Shown here: one piece after another, positions 46,770 through 53,989 of the stretch
Position numbering within the stretch: position 1 is the first letter of the stretch
How the letters are laid out: each line of letters opens with the position of its first letter
Assembly: GCF_029193815.1 (NCBI RefSeq)
Contig: NZ_JARFVC010000011.1
Span: 26,632-90,631, forward strand
DNA from: Cytobacillus sp. S13-E01
GTDB lineage: Bacteria; Bacillota; Bacilli; Bacillales; Bacillaceae_L
Reading direction: 5' to 3'
Length of the DNA: 64,000 bases
The notes under the pieces: generated by a model
The model's input: only the letters and a program-made list of their open reading frames with translations
What the model was told of the DNA's origin: nothing
Database searches by the model: none
Program-made: the position numbers and the translations under genes

Positions 46770-47381
46770 TTGAAGGATTGTATAAACCTAAGGGTAGCAG
46801 GAATTATTCTTGCTGGTGGAGAATCGAGAAGATTTGGCAGTCCTAAAGCAATTGCAGATTATAAAGGACGTAAATTTATTGAATACGCACTTGATTCGAT
46901 TCAAAACATCACAAAGGAGATAATTATTGTTAGCCATGAAACATTGTCCAGCCGTATCAAGCAAGTTACATCGATTCCTGTCACCGAGGATCTTTCCCAG
47001 TATAAAGGAAACGGACCGCTGGCTGGAATTGTGACAGGAATGTGCTACTACCAAACAGAATGGTATATTGTTCTTCCTTGTGATACACCGCTGGTTACAG
47101 AAGAATTAATTAAACGTCTTCTAGAACATACAGAAGCTGAAATAGATGCGGTTGTACCAGTGGTAGAAGGGAAAATTCAGCCGCTAATCGCGCTCTATCA
47201 TACGAGAGTTATCGATAAAGCAAAACGACTATTAACGCAAAATAAATATAAGATGATGTCTCTACTTGATGGAATAAATACGAAGTATATAACTGAAAAG
47301 AATTTACAGGTGACAGCCACCATATTTCAAAATATTAATAGCCAAGATGACTTGGATAAGTTAAACAAGTTAACAGAGTGA
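46770..47381 (+). CDS. mobA: Molybdenum cofactor guanylyltransferase
   Basis: A 203-residue nucleotidyltransferase that joins GMP to molybdopterin for bis-MGD enzymes such as nitrate reductase. The LAGGESRRFGSPKA motif (GTP site, near residue 14) is diagnostic. GPLAGIVTGM near 82 and the PCDTPLV metal-binding segment near 100 follow. The start is uncertain; the TTG at 46770 has GAGG about nine bases upstream. Its stop codon lies inside an FNR-type palindrome that drives the next transcript. It is separated from the other moa/moe genes by 7-11 kb. Confidence 0.93.
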   Translation: MKDCINLRVAGIILAGGESRRFGSPKAIADYKGRKFIEYALDSIQNITKEIIIVSHETLSSRIKQVTSIPVTEDLSQYKGNGPLAGIVTGMCYYQTEWYIVLPCDTPLVTEELIKRLLEHTEAEIDAVVPVVEGKIQPLIALYHTRVIDKAKRLLTQNKYKMMSLLDGINTKYITEKNLQVTATIFQNINSQDDLDKLNKLTE

Positions 47382-47419
47382 CAAATTTCACATACTATAG
47401 CTAGATTGTAGGTTATAAT
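47377..47419 (+). promoter_or_regulatory. FNR-type promoter of a non-coding transcript
   Basis: AGTGACAAATTTCACA (47377-47392, overlapping the mobA stop) followed by a perfect TATAAT (47414-47419), centre to -10 distance 29.5 bp. Transcription should start near 47426. Confidence 0.75.
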
Positions 47420-47425
47420 CAGGAT

Positions 47426-47525
47426 ACGTTAGCCTTTAAGGAAGGAGGCTTTTCCTTATTCCTAAAAAAGGTTGGGACGTATCCTCGATTTGGTGTGTAA
47501 ACAAAATGTTTGCACACCCTTTTTA
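47426..47525 (+). ncRNA. Candidate FNR-activated small RNA
   Basis: The segment begins at the predicted start of the FNR-type promoter and ends in a strong terminator; it is about 100 nt. Features: hairpin AGCCT(TTAAGGAAGG)AGGCT, a pyrimidine-rich stretch CTTTTCCTTATTCC that could pair with ribosome sites, complementary ACGT arms at 47426-47429 and 47477-47480 (extending to GGATACGT/ACGTATCC if transcription begins slightly earlier), and the terminator stem. No ATG-started frame with a ribosome site is present. An alternative is a 26-codon peptide from an ATT codon nine bases after GGAGG, less likely because it would run through the terminator. No known sRNA family was recognised. Confidence 0.6.
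47492..47525 (+). terminator. Terminator of the candidate small RNA
   Basis: GGTGTGTAAACA / TGTTTGCACACC stem (one mismatch), loop AAA, then CTTTTT. Confidence 0.88.
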
Positions 47526-47533
47526 TAAAAAGG

Positions 47534-47596
47534 TATGAAAATATAAAAATTTTATCTGGTTTTTGTGTCTAGCTACGAGGCCCAGCGCTTTTCTTA
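47534..47596 (+). repeat. Intergenic repeat, short copy f
   Basis: TGTCTAGCTACGAGGCCCAGCG then CGCTTTTCTT; the central hairpin is missing. It is followed at 47618-47693 by a related stretch ending in the hairpin GCTCGCCACTCGGCGAG plus TTTTCTTT. Confidence 0.7.
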
Positions 47597-47695
47597 GCTA
47601 ATCAGAATTTATAGCCATAAGTTCTAAAACGCATAAGTGCAACTACGCCTCTGTCTTCGCCCTTTTAGGCTCGCCACTCGGCGAGTTTTCTTTAT

Positions 47696-47855
47696 AAGAT
47701 AAGAAAGTATAAAAATTTGTACCAAGTTTTAGTGTCTAGCTCCGGGCGCCATCGACTCTATGGTATAAGCCAATCCGTCTGGAAGGTCAAAGAACAACCT
47801 TCCAGACGGCTCGTCTTATGCTTGTCGCGATAAGCGGGCGCCCTGCGCTTTTCTT
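47696..47855 (+). repeat. Intergenic repeat, full copy g
   Basis: AAGATAAGAAAGTATAAAAA lead, TGTCTAGCTCCGGGCGCCATCG core, perfect central stem CCGTCTGGAAGGT / ACCTTCCAGACGG, ATAAGC/GCTTAT-type arms and GGGCGCCCTGCGCTTTTCTTA end. Confidence 0.9.
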
Positions 47856-48017
47856 AAAAGATAAGAAAGTATAAAAGTTTGTAACTAGTTTTAGTGTCTA
47901 GCTCCGGGCGCCATCGGCTCTATGGTATAAGCCAATCCGTCCGGAAGGTAAAGAACAACCTTCCAGCCGGCTTGTCTTATGCTTGTCGCCGATAAGCGGG
48001 CGCCCTGCGCTTTTCTT
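47856..48017 (+). repeat. Intergenic repeat, full copy h (tandem with g)
   Basis: A second full copy in the same orientation directly after copy g, about 90 percent alike by eye, with CCGTCCGGAAGGT and ACCTTCCAGCCGG as the central arms. Confidence 0.9.
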
Positions 48018-48052
48018 ATAACCTAAGTTTTTGAGTAGTACATTCCCAAAAA

Positions 48053-48095
48053 TGTGATTTGTCTCACATACCTAATATATCTCTAGTGCTAAAAT
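48053..48095 (+). promoter_or_regulatory. FNR-type promoter of the radical SAM gene
   Basis: TGTGATTTGTCTCACA (48053-48068) and TAAAAT (48090-48095), centre to -10 distance 29.5 bp. Confidence 0.8.
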
Positions 48096-48125
48096 GGAGG
48101 CATTACTAGATAGGAGGGTTTCCTC

Positions 48126-49250
48126 ATGTTTGATAGAGATTTTAATATAAATCCGTTTATTGTTATATGGGAGTTGACAAGAGCCTGTCAGCTTAAATGC
48201 CTACATTGCCGTGCAGAAGCGCAATACATGCGTGACCCGAGGGAATTAACGTTTGAAGAGGGGAAGAAATTAATAGATCAAATATATGATATGCAAAACC
48301 CAATGCTTGTTTTTACAGGCGGAGATCCATTAATGAGACCAGATGTTTATGAGATTGCAGGTTATGCGATTAAAAAAGGTGTCCGTGTTTCCATGACCCC
48401 AAGTGCAACCCCTAATGTAACAAAAGAAGCAATCGAAAAAGCAAAGGAAGTAGGTCTTGCGCGCTGGGCCTTTAGTTTAGACGGTCCGACTGCTTTGATT
48501 CATGATCACTTCCGTGGTACAAATGGTTCGTTCGATTTAACAATGAATGCAATCAAATATTTACATGAATTAGAAATACCGATTCAAATTAATACAGTAA
48601 TCTCTCGTTATAACGTCCATGTTTTAGATGAAATGGCTAAATTAATTGAAGAATTAAACTGTGTTTTATGGAGTGTATTCTTCTTAGTTCCAACTGGCCG
48701 TGGTAAAGATTCAGATATGATATCACCAGTTGAGCATGAGCAAGTGTTCCGCTGGCTACATGATTTAAGTAAGCGGGTGAAATTCGATATCAAAACAACG
48801 GCAGCTCAACATTACCGAAGAGTTGTTATCCAATCTAAAATGAGAGAAACAAGGGAAGAACAAATTAAAATAAAATATGAGGATGCACTCATGCAAGGAA
48901 AAACGGGTCAGTTTGACGGACTTGGAAGGGCGCCAAAAGGTGTGAATGATGGTAATGGTTTTGTATTTATCTCCCATATTGGGGATGTATACCCAAGCGG
49001 ACTACTACCTATTAAGGGTGGTAATGTAAAAGAGACGCCATTAGCTGAAATTTACCGTGAGTCACAATTATTCAAGGACTTACGAAATCCCGATAAATAT
49101 AAAGGTAAGTGCGGTGTGTGTGAATTCCGCTATGTTTGTGGAGGGTCACGTTCACGCGCATACGCTATGACAGGGGATTACATGGAAAGTGAACCATTCT
49201 GTGTTTATATTCCTAAAGCGTTTAGAAAAAAGGAAGAATCAATTAAATAG
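48126..49250 (+). CDS. Radical SAM/SPASM protein, NirJ/AhbD-like (TIGR04053-type)
   Basis: A 374-residue radical SAM enzyme. The [4Fe-4S] cysteines are 21, 25 and 28 in TRACQLKCLHC. FTGGDPLMRPDV near 60 is the SAM motif. A C-terminal SPASM-type domain has CGVCEFRYVCGGSR near 330 and a final Cys near 360 for further clusters. The nearest families are NirJ/AhbD haem-modifying enzymes and the TIGR04053 group. Driven by an FNR-type promoter and next to fnr, so it should act without oxygen. An oxygen-independent haem or tetrapyrrole step is my inference; a peptide-modifying role is possible but no peptide gene is nearby. Confidence 0.85.
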   Translation: MFDRDFNINPFIVIWELTRACQLKCLHCRAEAQYMRDPRELTFEEGKKLIDQIYDMQNPMLVFTGGDPLMRPDVYEIAGYAIKKGVRVSMTPSATPNVTKEAIEKAKEVGLARWAFSLDGPTALIHDHFRGTNGSFDLTMNAIKYLHELEIPIQINTVISRYNVHVLDEMAKLIEELNCVLWSVFFLVPTGRGKDSDMISPVEHEQVFRWLHDLSKRVKFDIKTTAAQHYRRVVIQSKMRETREEQIKIKYEDALMQGKTGQFDGLGRAPKGVNDGNGFVFISHIGDVYPSGLLPIKGGNVKETPLAEIYRESQLFKDLRNPDKYKGKCGVCEFRYVCGGSRSRAYAMTGDYMESEPFCVYIPKAFRKKEESIK

Positions 49251-49256
49251 TACAAA

Positions 49257-49288
49257 ATGAGCTGCTAATATTATTTTTAGCAGCTCAT
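49257..49288. terminator. Bidirectional terminator
   Basis: ATGAGCTGCTAA / TTAGCAGCTCAT perfect 12-bp stem between the radical SAM gene and fnr; it overlaps the fnr stop codon. Confidence 0.85.
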
Positions 49289-49992
49289 TCAATACTACAA
49301 AACACAGCGGGACAACCTTCACAGTTGATCTCTTTTTTTATATAGGCTAAATCATGAATGGTTATTTTACCTTTTGAAATTGAAAGGATTTTATTTTTTC
49401 TAAGGTCATTTAGCATTCTGTTAGTACTCTCTCTTGAAGTGCCACAGAAATTTGCTAATTCCTGATTCGTTAATGGAATATCAATTAGAATTCCGTCATC
49501 CTTTACGATTCCATAGCTGTTAGTCATTCTTACAAGAGTCGAATAAAGGGCACCTTTTTTTCCTAGAAGTACGAGATCTCTAAATTTAGTTTGTGTTTTA
49601 CGAAAATGATCACTCATCCATTTCATAAATTCAAACGCGAGCTCGCTATTTTCAAATAGCTTTCTTTCAAGGACCTCATTATTAATCACAGCCACTTCTC
49701 CATCTTCTACCACTCTAGCATTAAATAGATATTTTGCATTTTCAGTAAAGAGCGTCAGTTCACCCACTAAATCGTCAGTTTTACATATTCGTAACGTTAA
49801 CTCGCGTCCATCAGCCGTAATTTTGCTAATTTTTATTCGGCCAGATCGAATAATGTAAATCTCTTTGGCTGTCATCCCTTCTTGAAATAAAAACGTGTCT
49901 TTTTTGACCTTACTAATTATATCTGCGGACTTTAGTAACTCTTTAAGCTCGATCGAAAGTGTGGAATTTGTTTGTGTTATCGGTTTGTTCAT
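49285..49992 (-). CDS. fnr: Anaerobic regulator Fnr (Bacillus type)
   Basis: A 235-residue Crp/Fnr-family activator. The cNMP-like sensor domain is followed by a dimer helix and a helix-turn-helix with GTSRESTNRM (residues 184-193), whose Glu-x-x-x-Arg spacing suits TGTGA sites. The C-terminus has Cys224, Cys227 and Cys232 in CEGCPAVFC, the same C-x2-C-x4-C spacing as the cluster ligands of B. subtilis Fnr. An Asp at 139 is near the fourth ligand position. It thus senses oxygen through a [4Fe-4S] cluster and is the probable master of the twelve FNR-type promoters here. GGGTGG is upstream; no strong FNR site controls fnr itself. Confidence 0.92.
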   Translation of the reverse strand: MNKPITQTNSTLSIELKELLKSADIISKVKKDTFLFQEGMTAKEIYIIRSGRIKISKITADGRELTLRICKTDDLVGELTLFTENAKYLFNARVVEDGEVAVINNEVLERKLFENSELAFEFMKWMSDHFRKTQTKFRDLVLLGKKGALYSTLVRMTNSYGIVKDDGILIDIPLTNQELANFCGTSRESTNRMLNDLRKNKILSISKGKITIHDLAYIKKEINCEGCPAVFCSIE

Positions 49993-50256
49993 GATTACAT
50001 TACCACCCTTGTGATTTTATAAATATCTTTCACCTTGATTAAAAGTGAAAAAGATAATTGAGTCAATGTACTTACGACACAGAAGTGAGTGTATTTTGAG
50101 ACAAAGAGGTCGAAAACTGCTGATATGTAAACAACATAGCCTTTTTGAACAATTTTCAACAATTGATACCCTTGCATGGAACTCTTATTTTGATTTCCAA
50201 TTTCGGCTTTTTGATAGTATGTCTGGCGATACGGCTTTATTAAAATAAATCGTCTT

Positions 50257-50294
50257 AAAAACTCCTAATCATCAACAAAGAATTGGAGTTTTTT
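50257..50294 (+). terminator. Orphan terminator-like hairpin upstream of the NOR genes
   Basis: AAAAACTCCTAAT / AATTGGAGTTTTTT stem. The 49.99-50.37 kb gap holds the fnr upstream region, this hairpin and an FNR-type promoter; short frames there lack ribosome sites. Which transcript it ends is unclear. Confidence 0.6.
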
Positions 50295-50302
50295 GTCCGA
50301 TT

Positions 50303-50345
50303 TGTGACTTGGATAACAGAAATGTAACACAAAAACAAGTAAGCT
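50303..50345 (+). promoter_or_regulatory. FNR-type promoter of the nitric oxide reductase genes
   Basis: TGTGACTTGGATAACA (50303-50318, one mismatch) and TAAGCT (50340-50345), centre to -10 distance 29.5 bp. Weaker than its neighbours. Confidence 0.6.
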
Positions 50346-50386
50346 ATTTTATGGGGGGAATTTCATAAAACTTGGAGGGGAAAAAG

Positions 50387-50911
50387 GTGTATCAAACAAT
50401 AGCTTGGTATGTTTCGCTAGTATTAATGCTTTTTATTACGGTAGTCTTTTTATTTGTCGTTTTAAATTCTGCAAGACGCAAGGATTATGAATCAATTCAG
50501 AAAAAGTGGTATCGATTTCGGAACGTTTTTTTTCTAATTCTTCTCATAACGATGGGAACAATATCTTATTTTACATTGTCAGATTTGCCGTTTGAGAGGC
50601 CGGTCTACGGGGAAGGAGAAGTACCTATTGTCGTTGATGTAGCGGCAGTCCAATTCGGCTTTGAATTAAGTAGCACTGAATTTCTAGTTGGCCAGCCAAT
50701 TGAATTTCATGTAACTAGCAAAGACGTTAACCACGGGTTTGGCCTTTATGATGAAAATACAAGTTTATTAGCACAAACACAAGCAATGCCTGATTATACG
50801 AACAAGGTGTATTACACGTTTACGAAGCCTGGAACTTATAAGATATTATGTATGGAATACTGTGGTATAGCCCATCACGTAATGATAACTGAAATTACTG
50901 TTACTGAATAA
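50387..50911 (+). CDS. CuA-containing subunit II of a haem-copper nitric oxide reductase
   Basis: A 174-residue membrane-anchored cupredoxin. Two N-terminal helices (about 4-30 and 48-67) precede an outward CuA domain. The ligands are His116 in VNHGFG and the perfect CuA pattern Cys155-x-Glu157-x-Cys159-x3-His163-x2-Met166. It takes electrons from the quinol or cytochrome pool to subunit I. I start at the GTG at 50387, eight bases after GGAGG. The partner gene begins 14 bases after the stop. Paired with a Tyr-less subunit I, this resembles the CuA-type NO reductase (qCuANOR/bNOR) of Bacillus azotoformans, a family I recall but cannot check here. Confidence 0.88.
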   Translation: MYQTIAWYVSLVLMLFITVVFLFVVLNSARRKDYESIQKKWYRFRNVFFLILLITMGTISYFTLSDLPFERPVYGEGEVPIVVDVAAVQFGFELSSTEFLVGQPIEFHVTSKDVNHGFGLYDENTSLLAQTQAMPDYTNKVYYTFTKPGTYKILCMEYCGIAHHVMITEITVTE

Positions 50912-50924
50912 TGGAGGGGTAGAC

Positions 50925-52418
50925 ATGACGAATTCAATATCTGAGGGAGTAAATACACCCTCTCAAAGTAAATCAATTATAGTGTATTTGTTAACTAGCA
51001 GTCTCATTTTACTACTCATGATGGTTCTTGGTGTTGTTCTTCTATTAGCTCAAGGTGAAGTAATAAACGTAATCCCTAGCTTTTTCTACGAAATATTAAC
51101 GGTACATGGAACAGGAATGATTGGAATTTCTGCACTTGGTGCATCTTCAATTATGTGGTACTTCTTAAGTAAATATGTTCCTTTGAGCAAGGGAATCTTT
51201 ATAACCAATTATCTATTTTTTTTAATTGGTATAAGTTTAGTGTTAATAGGAGTATTTGTCTATGATTTTGCGGGTGCTTGGACGTTTCTTTACCCTTTAC
51301 CAGCAATTTCTGGAGGTGCATGGGGAGTCGAAGGCGCTGCATTCTATTTAATTGGAATGCTACTTATTGGTACCGGTTTCTTGCTGCTATTTTTAGATAC
51401 TGCAAGAGGAATTATTAAAAAATATGGAAGTTTAGGTGGAGGTTTAGGTTGGTCTTATCTTTTCGGTAAAGAAAAAGGTTACGGGCCACCATCGACAGTT
51501 GTAGCAAGTACAATGGTGTCAATTATTAATATTACCGCAATAATTGCAGGCGCAACTGTATTAGTTATGAGTCTTATTAATTTATTTGTTCCTAGTATAA
51601 AATTTGATCCCCTACTAGCTAAAAATTTTACTTATTCATTTGGTCATATTTTTGCTAACTCAGTAATTTATATGGGTGTTATAGCGGTGTACGAGATTCT
51701 TTCAAACTATACAGGACGCCCTTGGAAGGCGAATAAACCATTCTTAATTGCTTGGAATCTGTCAACATTATTTACGATAATCATCTATCCGCATCATTTG
51801 TTAATGGATTTTGCCATGCCTAAATGGTTGCTTATCATGGGTCAAGCATTGTCGTATGCGAATGGATTACCAGTTTTAGTTGTGACTGGATATGGTGCTC
51901 TCATGATTGTGTATCGTTCAGGAATCAAGTGGGATATGGCATCATCGTTTATTTTTTTATCTATGTTTGGATGGGTGCTAGGAGTTGTACCAGCAATAGT
52001 TGATGCCACAATTGTCATTAATCAAATTATGCACAATACGAAATGGGTACCAGGTCATTTTCATATGTATATGGGCCTAGGTGCTACTGCGATGTTGTTT
52101 GGATTTATGTATTACCTTGTTAAGATAAATGGCAAGGAAAAAGTTGGTGCAATTGATCAAATTAGTTTTTGGATTTATATCATGTTTTTCCTCGGTCTAT
52201 CTGGTTCATTTTTATATTCTGGAAAGGTAAGTGCCCCAAGACGGTGGGCAACTCATTTTCCAGAGTGGATTCCTTATGACAGGATTGGTGCAGTCTTTGG
52301 AATTTTTGTAGTTATTGCTGTGTCAACCTTTGTTATTCGTTTTTGGAAATATTCGAAATCAATTGGAACAAATACTAAGTATGAAGAAAAGATAGGACCA
52401 AGCAGGCTGATTCTTTAG
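50925..52418 (+). CDS. Subunit I of CuA-type nitric oxide reductase (B-family haem-copper)
   Basis: A 497-residue catalytic subunit with about twelve to thirteen helices. All six metal histidines are present: His61 (TVHGTG) and His380 for the low-spin haem, His378 (GHFHMYMG) for the high-spin haem, and His241, His290 and His291 for the second metal. In the helix after His241 the sequence is HIFAN: Asn245 stands where B-type oxygen reductases have the His-linked Tyr (HPxVY). Loss of that Tyr is a mark of NO reductases. Genes for Fnr, NarK and Ric surround it, and an FNR-type promoter precedes the pair. NO reduction to N2O is therefore the best call; oxygen reduction is the alternative. Confidence 0.82.
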   Translation: MTNSISEGVNTPSQSKSIIVYLLTSSLILLLMMVLGVVLLLAQGEVINVIPSFFYEILTVHGTGMIGISALGASSIMWYFLSKYVPLSKGIFITNYLFFLIGISLVLIGVFVYDFAGAWTFLYPLPAISGGAWGVEGAAFYLIGMLLIGTGFLLLFLDTARGIIKKYGSLGGGLGWSYLFGKEKGYGPPSTVVASTMVSIINITAIIAGATVLVMSLINLFVPSIKFDPLLAKNFTYSFGHIFANSVIYMGVIAVYEILSNYTGRPWKANKPFLIAWNLSTLFTIIIYPHHLLMDFAMPKWLLIMGQALSYANGLPVLVVTGYGALMIVYRSGIKWDMASSFIFLSMFGWVLGVVPAIVDATIVINQIMHNTKWVPGHFHMYMGLGATAMLFGFMYYLVKINGKEKVGAIDQISFWIYIMFFLGLSGSFLYSGKVSAPRRWATHFPEWIPYDRIGAVFGIFVVIAVSTFVIRFWKYSKSIGTNTKYEEKIGPSRLIL

Positions 52419-52431
52419 AACTTTATAAAAA

Positions 52432-52474
52432 TGTGATGAACTTCACAACACTATTTTTATAGACCGTTTATTAT
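52432..52474 (+). promoter_or_regulatory. FNR-type promoter of narK
   Basis: TGTGATGAACTTCACA (52432-52447) and TATTAT (52469-52474), centre to -10 distance 29.5 bp. narK of B. subtilis is a known Fnr target. Confidence 0.85.
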
Positions 52475-52499
52475 TGTGGTATCAATAGGAGGCGGTAAG

Positions 52500-53678
52500 A
52501 TGACTAAACAAAAAGCCGTATTACCATTAACAACCCTTGCAATGACTTTTGCCTTTACAGTCTGGGCAGTTCTTTCACCTTTAGCTAGTACTTTTCAAGA
52601 AATGTATGGTCTAACATCCACACAAAAAAGTATATTAGTAGCTATTCCTGTTTTATTAGGTTCAATCATGCGAATACCACTAGGGATATTTACTGATCGT
52701 TATGGTGGAAGAAAGATGTTAACAGGCTTATTAGCTTTCATAATCCTTCCCTTGATTGGAGCTGGTTTTTCCAATAGTTATGAGAGTCTGATGTTTTGGG
52801 CCTTCTTTATAGGAATGGCGGGAACAACTTTTGCTATTTCGATTGCCTTTGTTTCAAAATTAACACCACCACAAAAGCAAGGGACAGCACTTGGAATTAA
52901 TGCAATTGGAAACATTGGTACTGCTGTAGCAGGATTTTTGATACCAACAATTGCTGCAAGCTTTGGAGTTCAATGGGCGTTTTGGGGATTGATTTTTCCA
53001 ATAGTGGTTATGATTATATTAATTTGGAATCTTACACCCGAAACACCGAAACCAACTGAATCTAAATCAATCCTTGAAGCACTTTCGGTACTAAAATATA
53101 GAAACACATGGACATTGTCGGTCTTTTATTTTGTAACCTTTGGGTCTTTTGTTGCCTTAGGAATTTATCTACCATCGCTTTTAGTGGATCTCTACGGACT
53201 ATCTCCTGTCGATGCAGGTTTTAGGGCTGCGGGTTTTGTAGTAGTGGCGACACTTTCACGACCTGTAGGCGGTATCTTAGCTGACAAAATTGGGGCGGCA
53301 AAAATATTAACAATAGTGTTTATGGGTATAGCTGTAAGTGCTTTTGCAATTTCATATGGGATGTCTAATATTATGGTTTTGACATTCTCATGTTTATTAA
53401 TAGCATGTATGGCTGGATTAGGAAGTGGTGCTGTATTTAAGCTAGTACCTGAATTATTTCCAAAGGCTACTGGTGCAGTCACTGGCATTGTCGGAGCATG
53501 GGGTGGTCTTGGTGGTTTTTTCCCTCCAATACTACTGGGGATTGTCAAAGATATTACGGGTACCTTTGCACTCGGATTCATCCTATTGGGTATATTTTCA
53601 TTTATTTGTTTGTTAATTAATCGATTTGTATGTGAAAAAAGTCCTAAGAAAAATAGACTAATTGAGTCGAATTCGTAG
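52500..53678 (+). CDS. narK: Nitrate/nitrite transporter NarK
   Basis: A 392-residue major facilitator with twelve helices that moves nitrate and nitrite across the membrane. The two nitrate-signature glycine-rich segments are GINAIGNIGTA near residue 138 and GIVGAWGGLGGF near 330; a conserved Arg lies in MRIPLGIFTDRYGG near 55. I start at the ATG at 52500, seven bases after AGGAGG. The gene stands directly behind its own FNR-type promoter. Nitrate reductase genes are not in this window. Confidence 0.95.
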   Translation: MTKQKAVLPLTTLAMTFAFTVWAVLSPLASTFQEMYGLTSTQKSILVAIPVLLGSIMRIPLGIFTDRYGGRKMLTGLLAFIILPLIGAGFSNSYESLMFWAFFIGMAGTTFAISIAFVSKLTPPQKQGTALGINAIGNIGTAVAGFLIPTIAASFGVQWAFWGLIFPIVVMIILIWNLTPETPKPTESKSILEALSVLKYRNTWTLSVFYFVTFGSFVALGIYLPSLLVDLYGLSPVDAGFRAAGFVVVATLSRPVGGILADKIGAAKILTIVFMGIAVSAFAISYGMSNIMVLTFSCLLIACMAGLGSGAVFKLVPELFPKATGAVTGIVGAWGGLGGFFPPILLGIVKDITGTFALGFILLGIFSFICLLINRFVCEKSPKKNRLIESNS

Positions 53679-53700
53679 AAAACCAAAAATTAAGCAGATA

Positions 53701-53735
53701 ATACCCCTACTAACTGGGGGATTTTGATTTTCTTT
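53701..53735 (+). terminator. Terminator of narK
   Basis: CCCC...GGGG short stem (53704-53707 with 53716-53719) followed by ATTTTGATTTTCTTT. Confidence 0.6.
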
Positions 53736-53740
53736 AAAAC

Positions 53741-53805
53741 GAAAGAAGCATAAAATTTTTACCTAGTTTTTGTATCTAGCTCCGGGCGCGCCTTGCGCTT
53801 TTCTT
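53741..53805 (+). repeat. Intergenic repeat, short copy i
   Basis: GTATCTAGCTCCGGGCGCGCC joined directly to TTGCGCTTTTCTT; the central hairpin is deleted. Confidence 0.8.
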
Positions 53806-53808
53806 CCA

Positions 53809-53989
53809 GTTTAGGAAATTATAAAATTGTAAGGTTGTGTATAACTTCGAGTTTTTGTCTATCTACGTCCAGCTCCAGGCGCCATCGGCTCTATGGTATA
53901 AGTCAATCCGTCCGGAAGGTTAAAGAACAACCTTCCACCCGGCTTGTCTTATGCTTGTCGCCGATAAGCGGGCGCCTTGCGCTTTTCTT
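53809..53989 (+). repeat. Intergenic repeat, full copy j
   Basis: AGGAAATTATAAAATTGTAA lead, TCCAGCTCCAGGCGCCATCGG core, central stem CCGGAAGGT/ACCTTCCACCCGG, and GGGCGCCTTGCGCTTTTCTTT end. The last base joins the stop codon of the Crp/Fnr gene on the other strand. Confidence 0.88.

Noticed and set aside
47420..47525. Molybdenum cofactor riboswitch after mobA
   Set aside because: Location is tempting, but the element follows its own FNR-type promoter, has no gene directly behind its terminator, and does not show a pattern I recognise as the Moco motif.
47462..47540. Short peptide starting at ATT after GGAGG in the candidate sRNA
   Set aside because: ATT starts are very rare and the frame runs through the terminator; kept only as an alternative.
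47696..48017. Tandem copies at first sight resemble a repeat array
   Set aside because: Units are about 160 bp, two copies only, no spacers and no cas genes; they belong to the dispersed intergenic repeat family, so not a CRISPR array.
49995..50248. Short frames on both strands between fnr and the NOR genes
   Set aside because: No ribosome sites and no protein-like composition; the gap is better explained by promoters and a terminator hairpin.
50925..52418. Plain oxygen-reducing ba3-type oxidase
   Set aside because: The HPxVY tyrosine is replaced by Asn245 and the context is nitrate respiration, so NO reductase is preferred, although activity is unproven.
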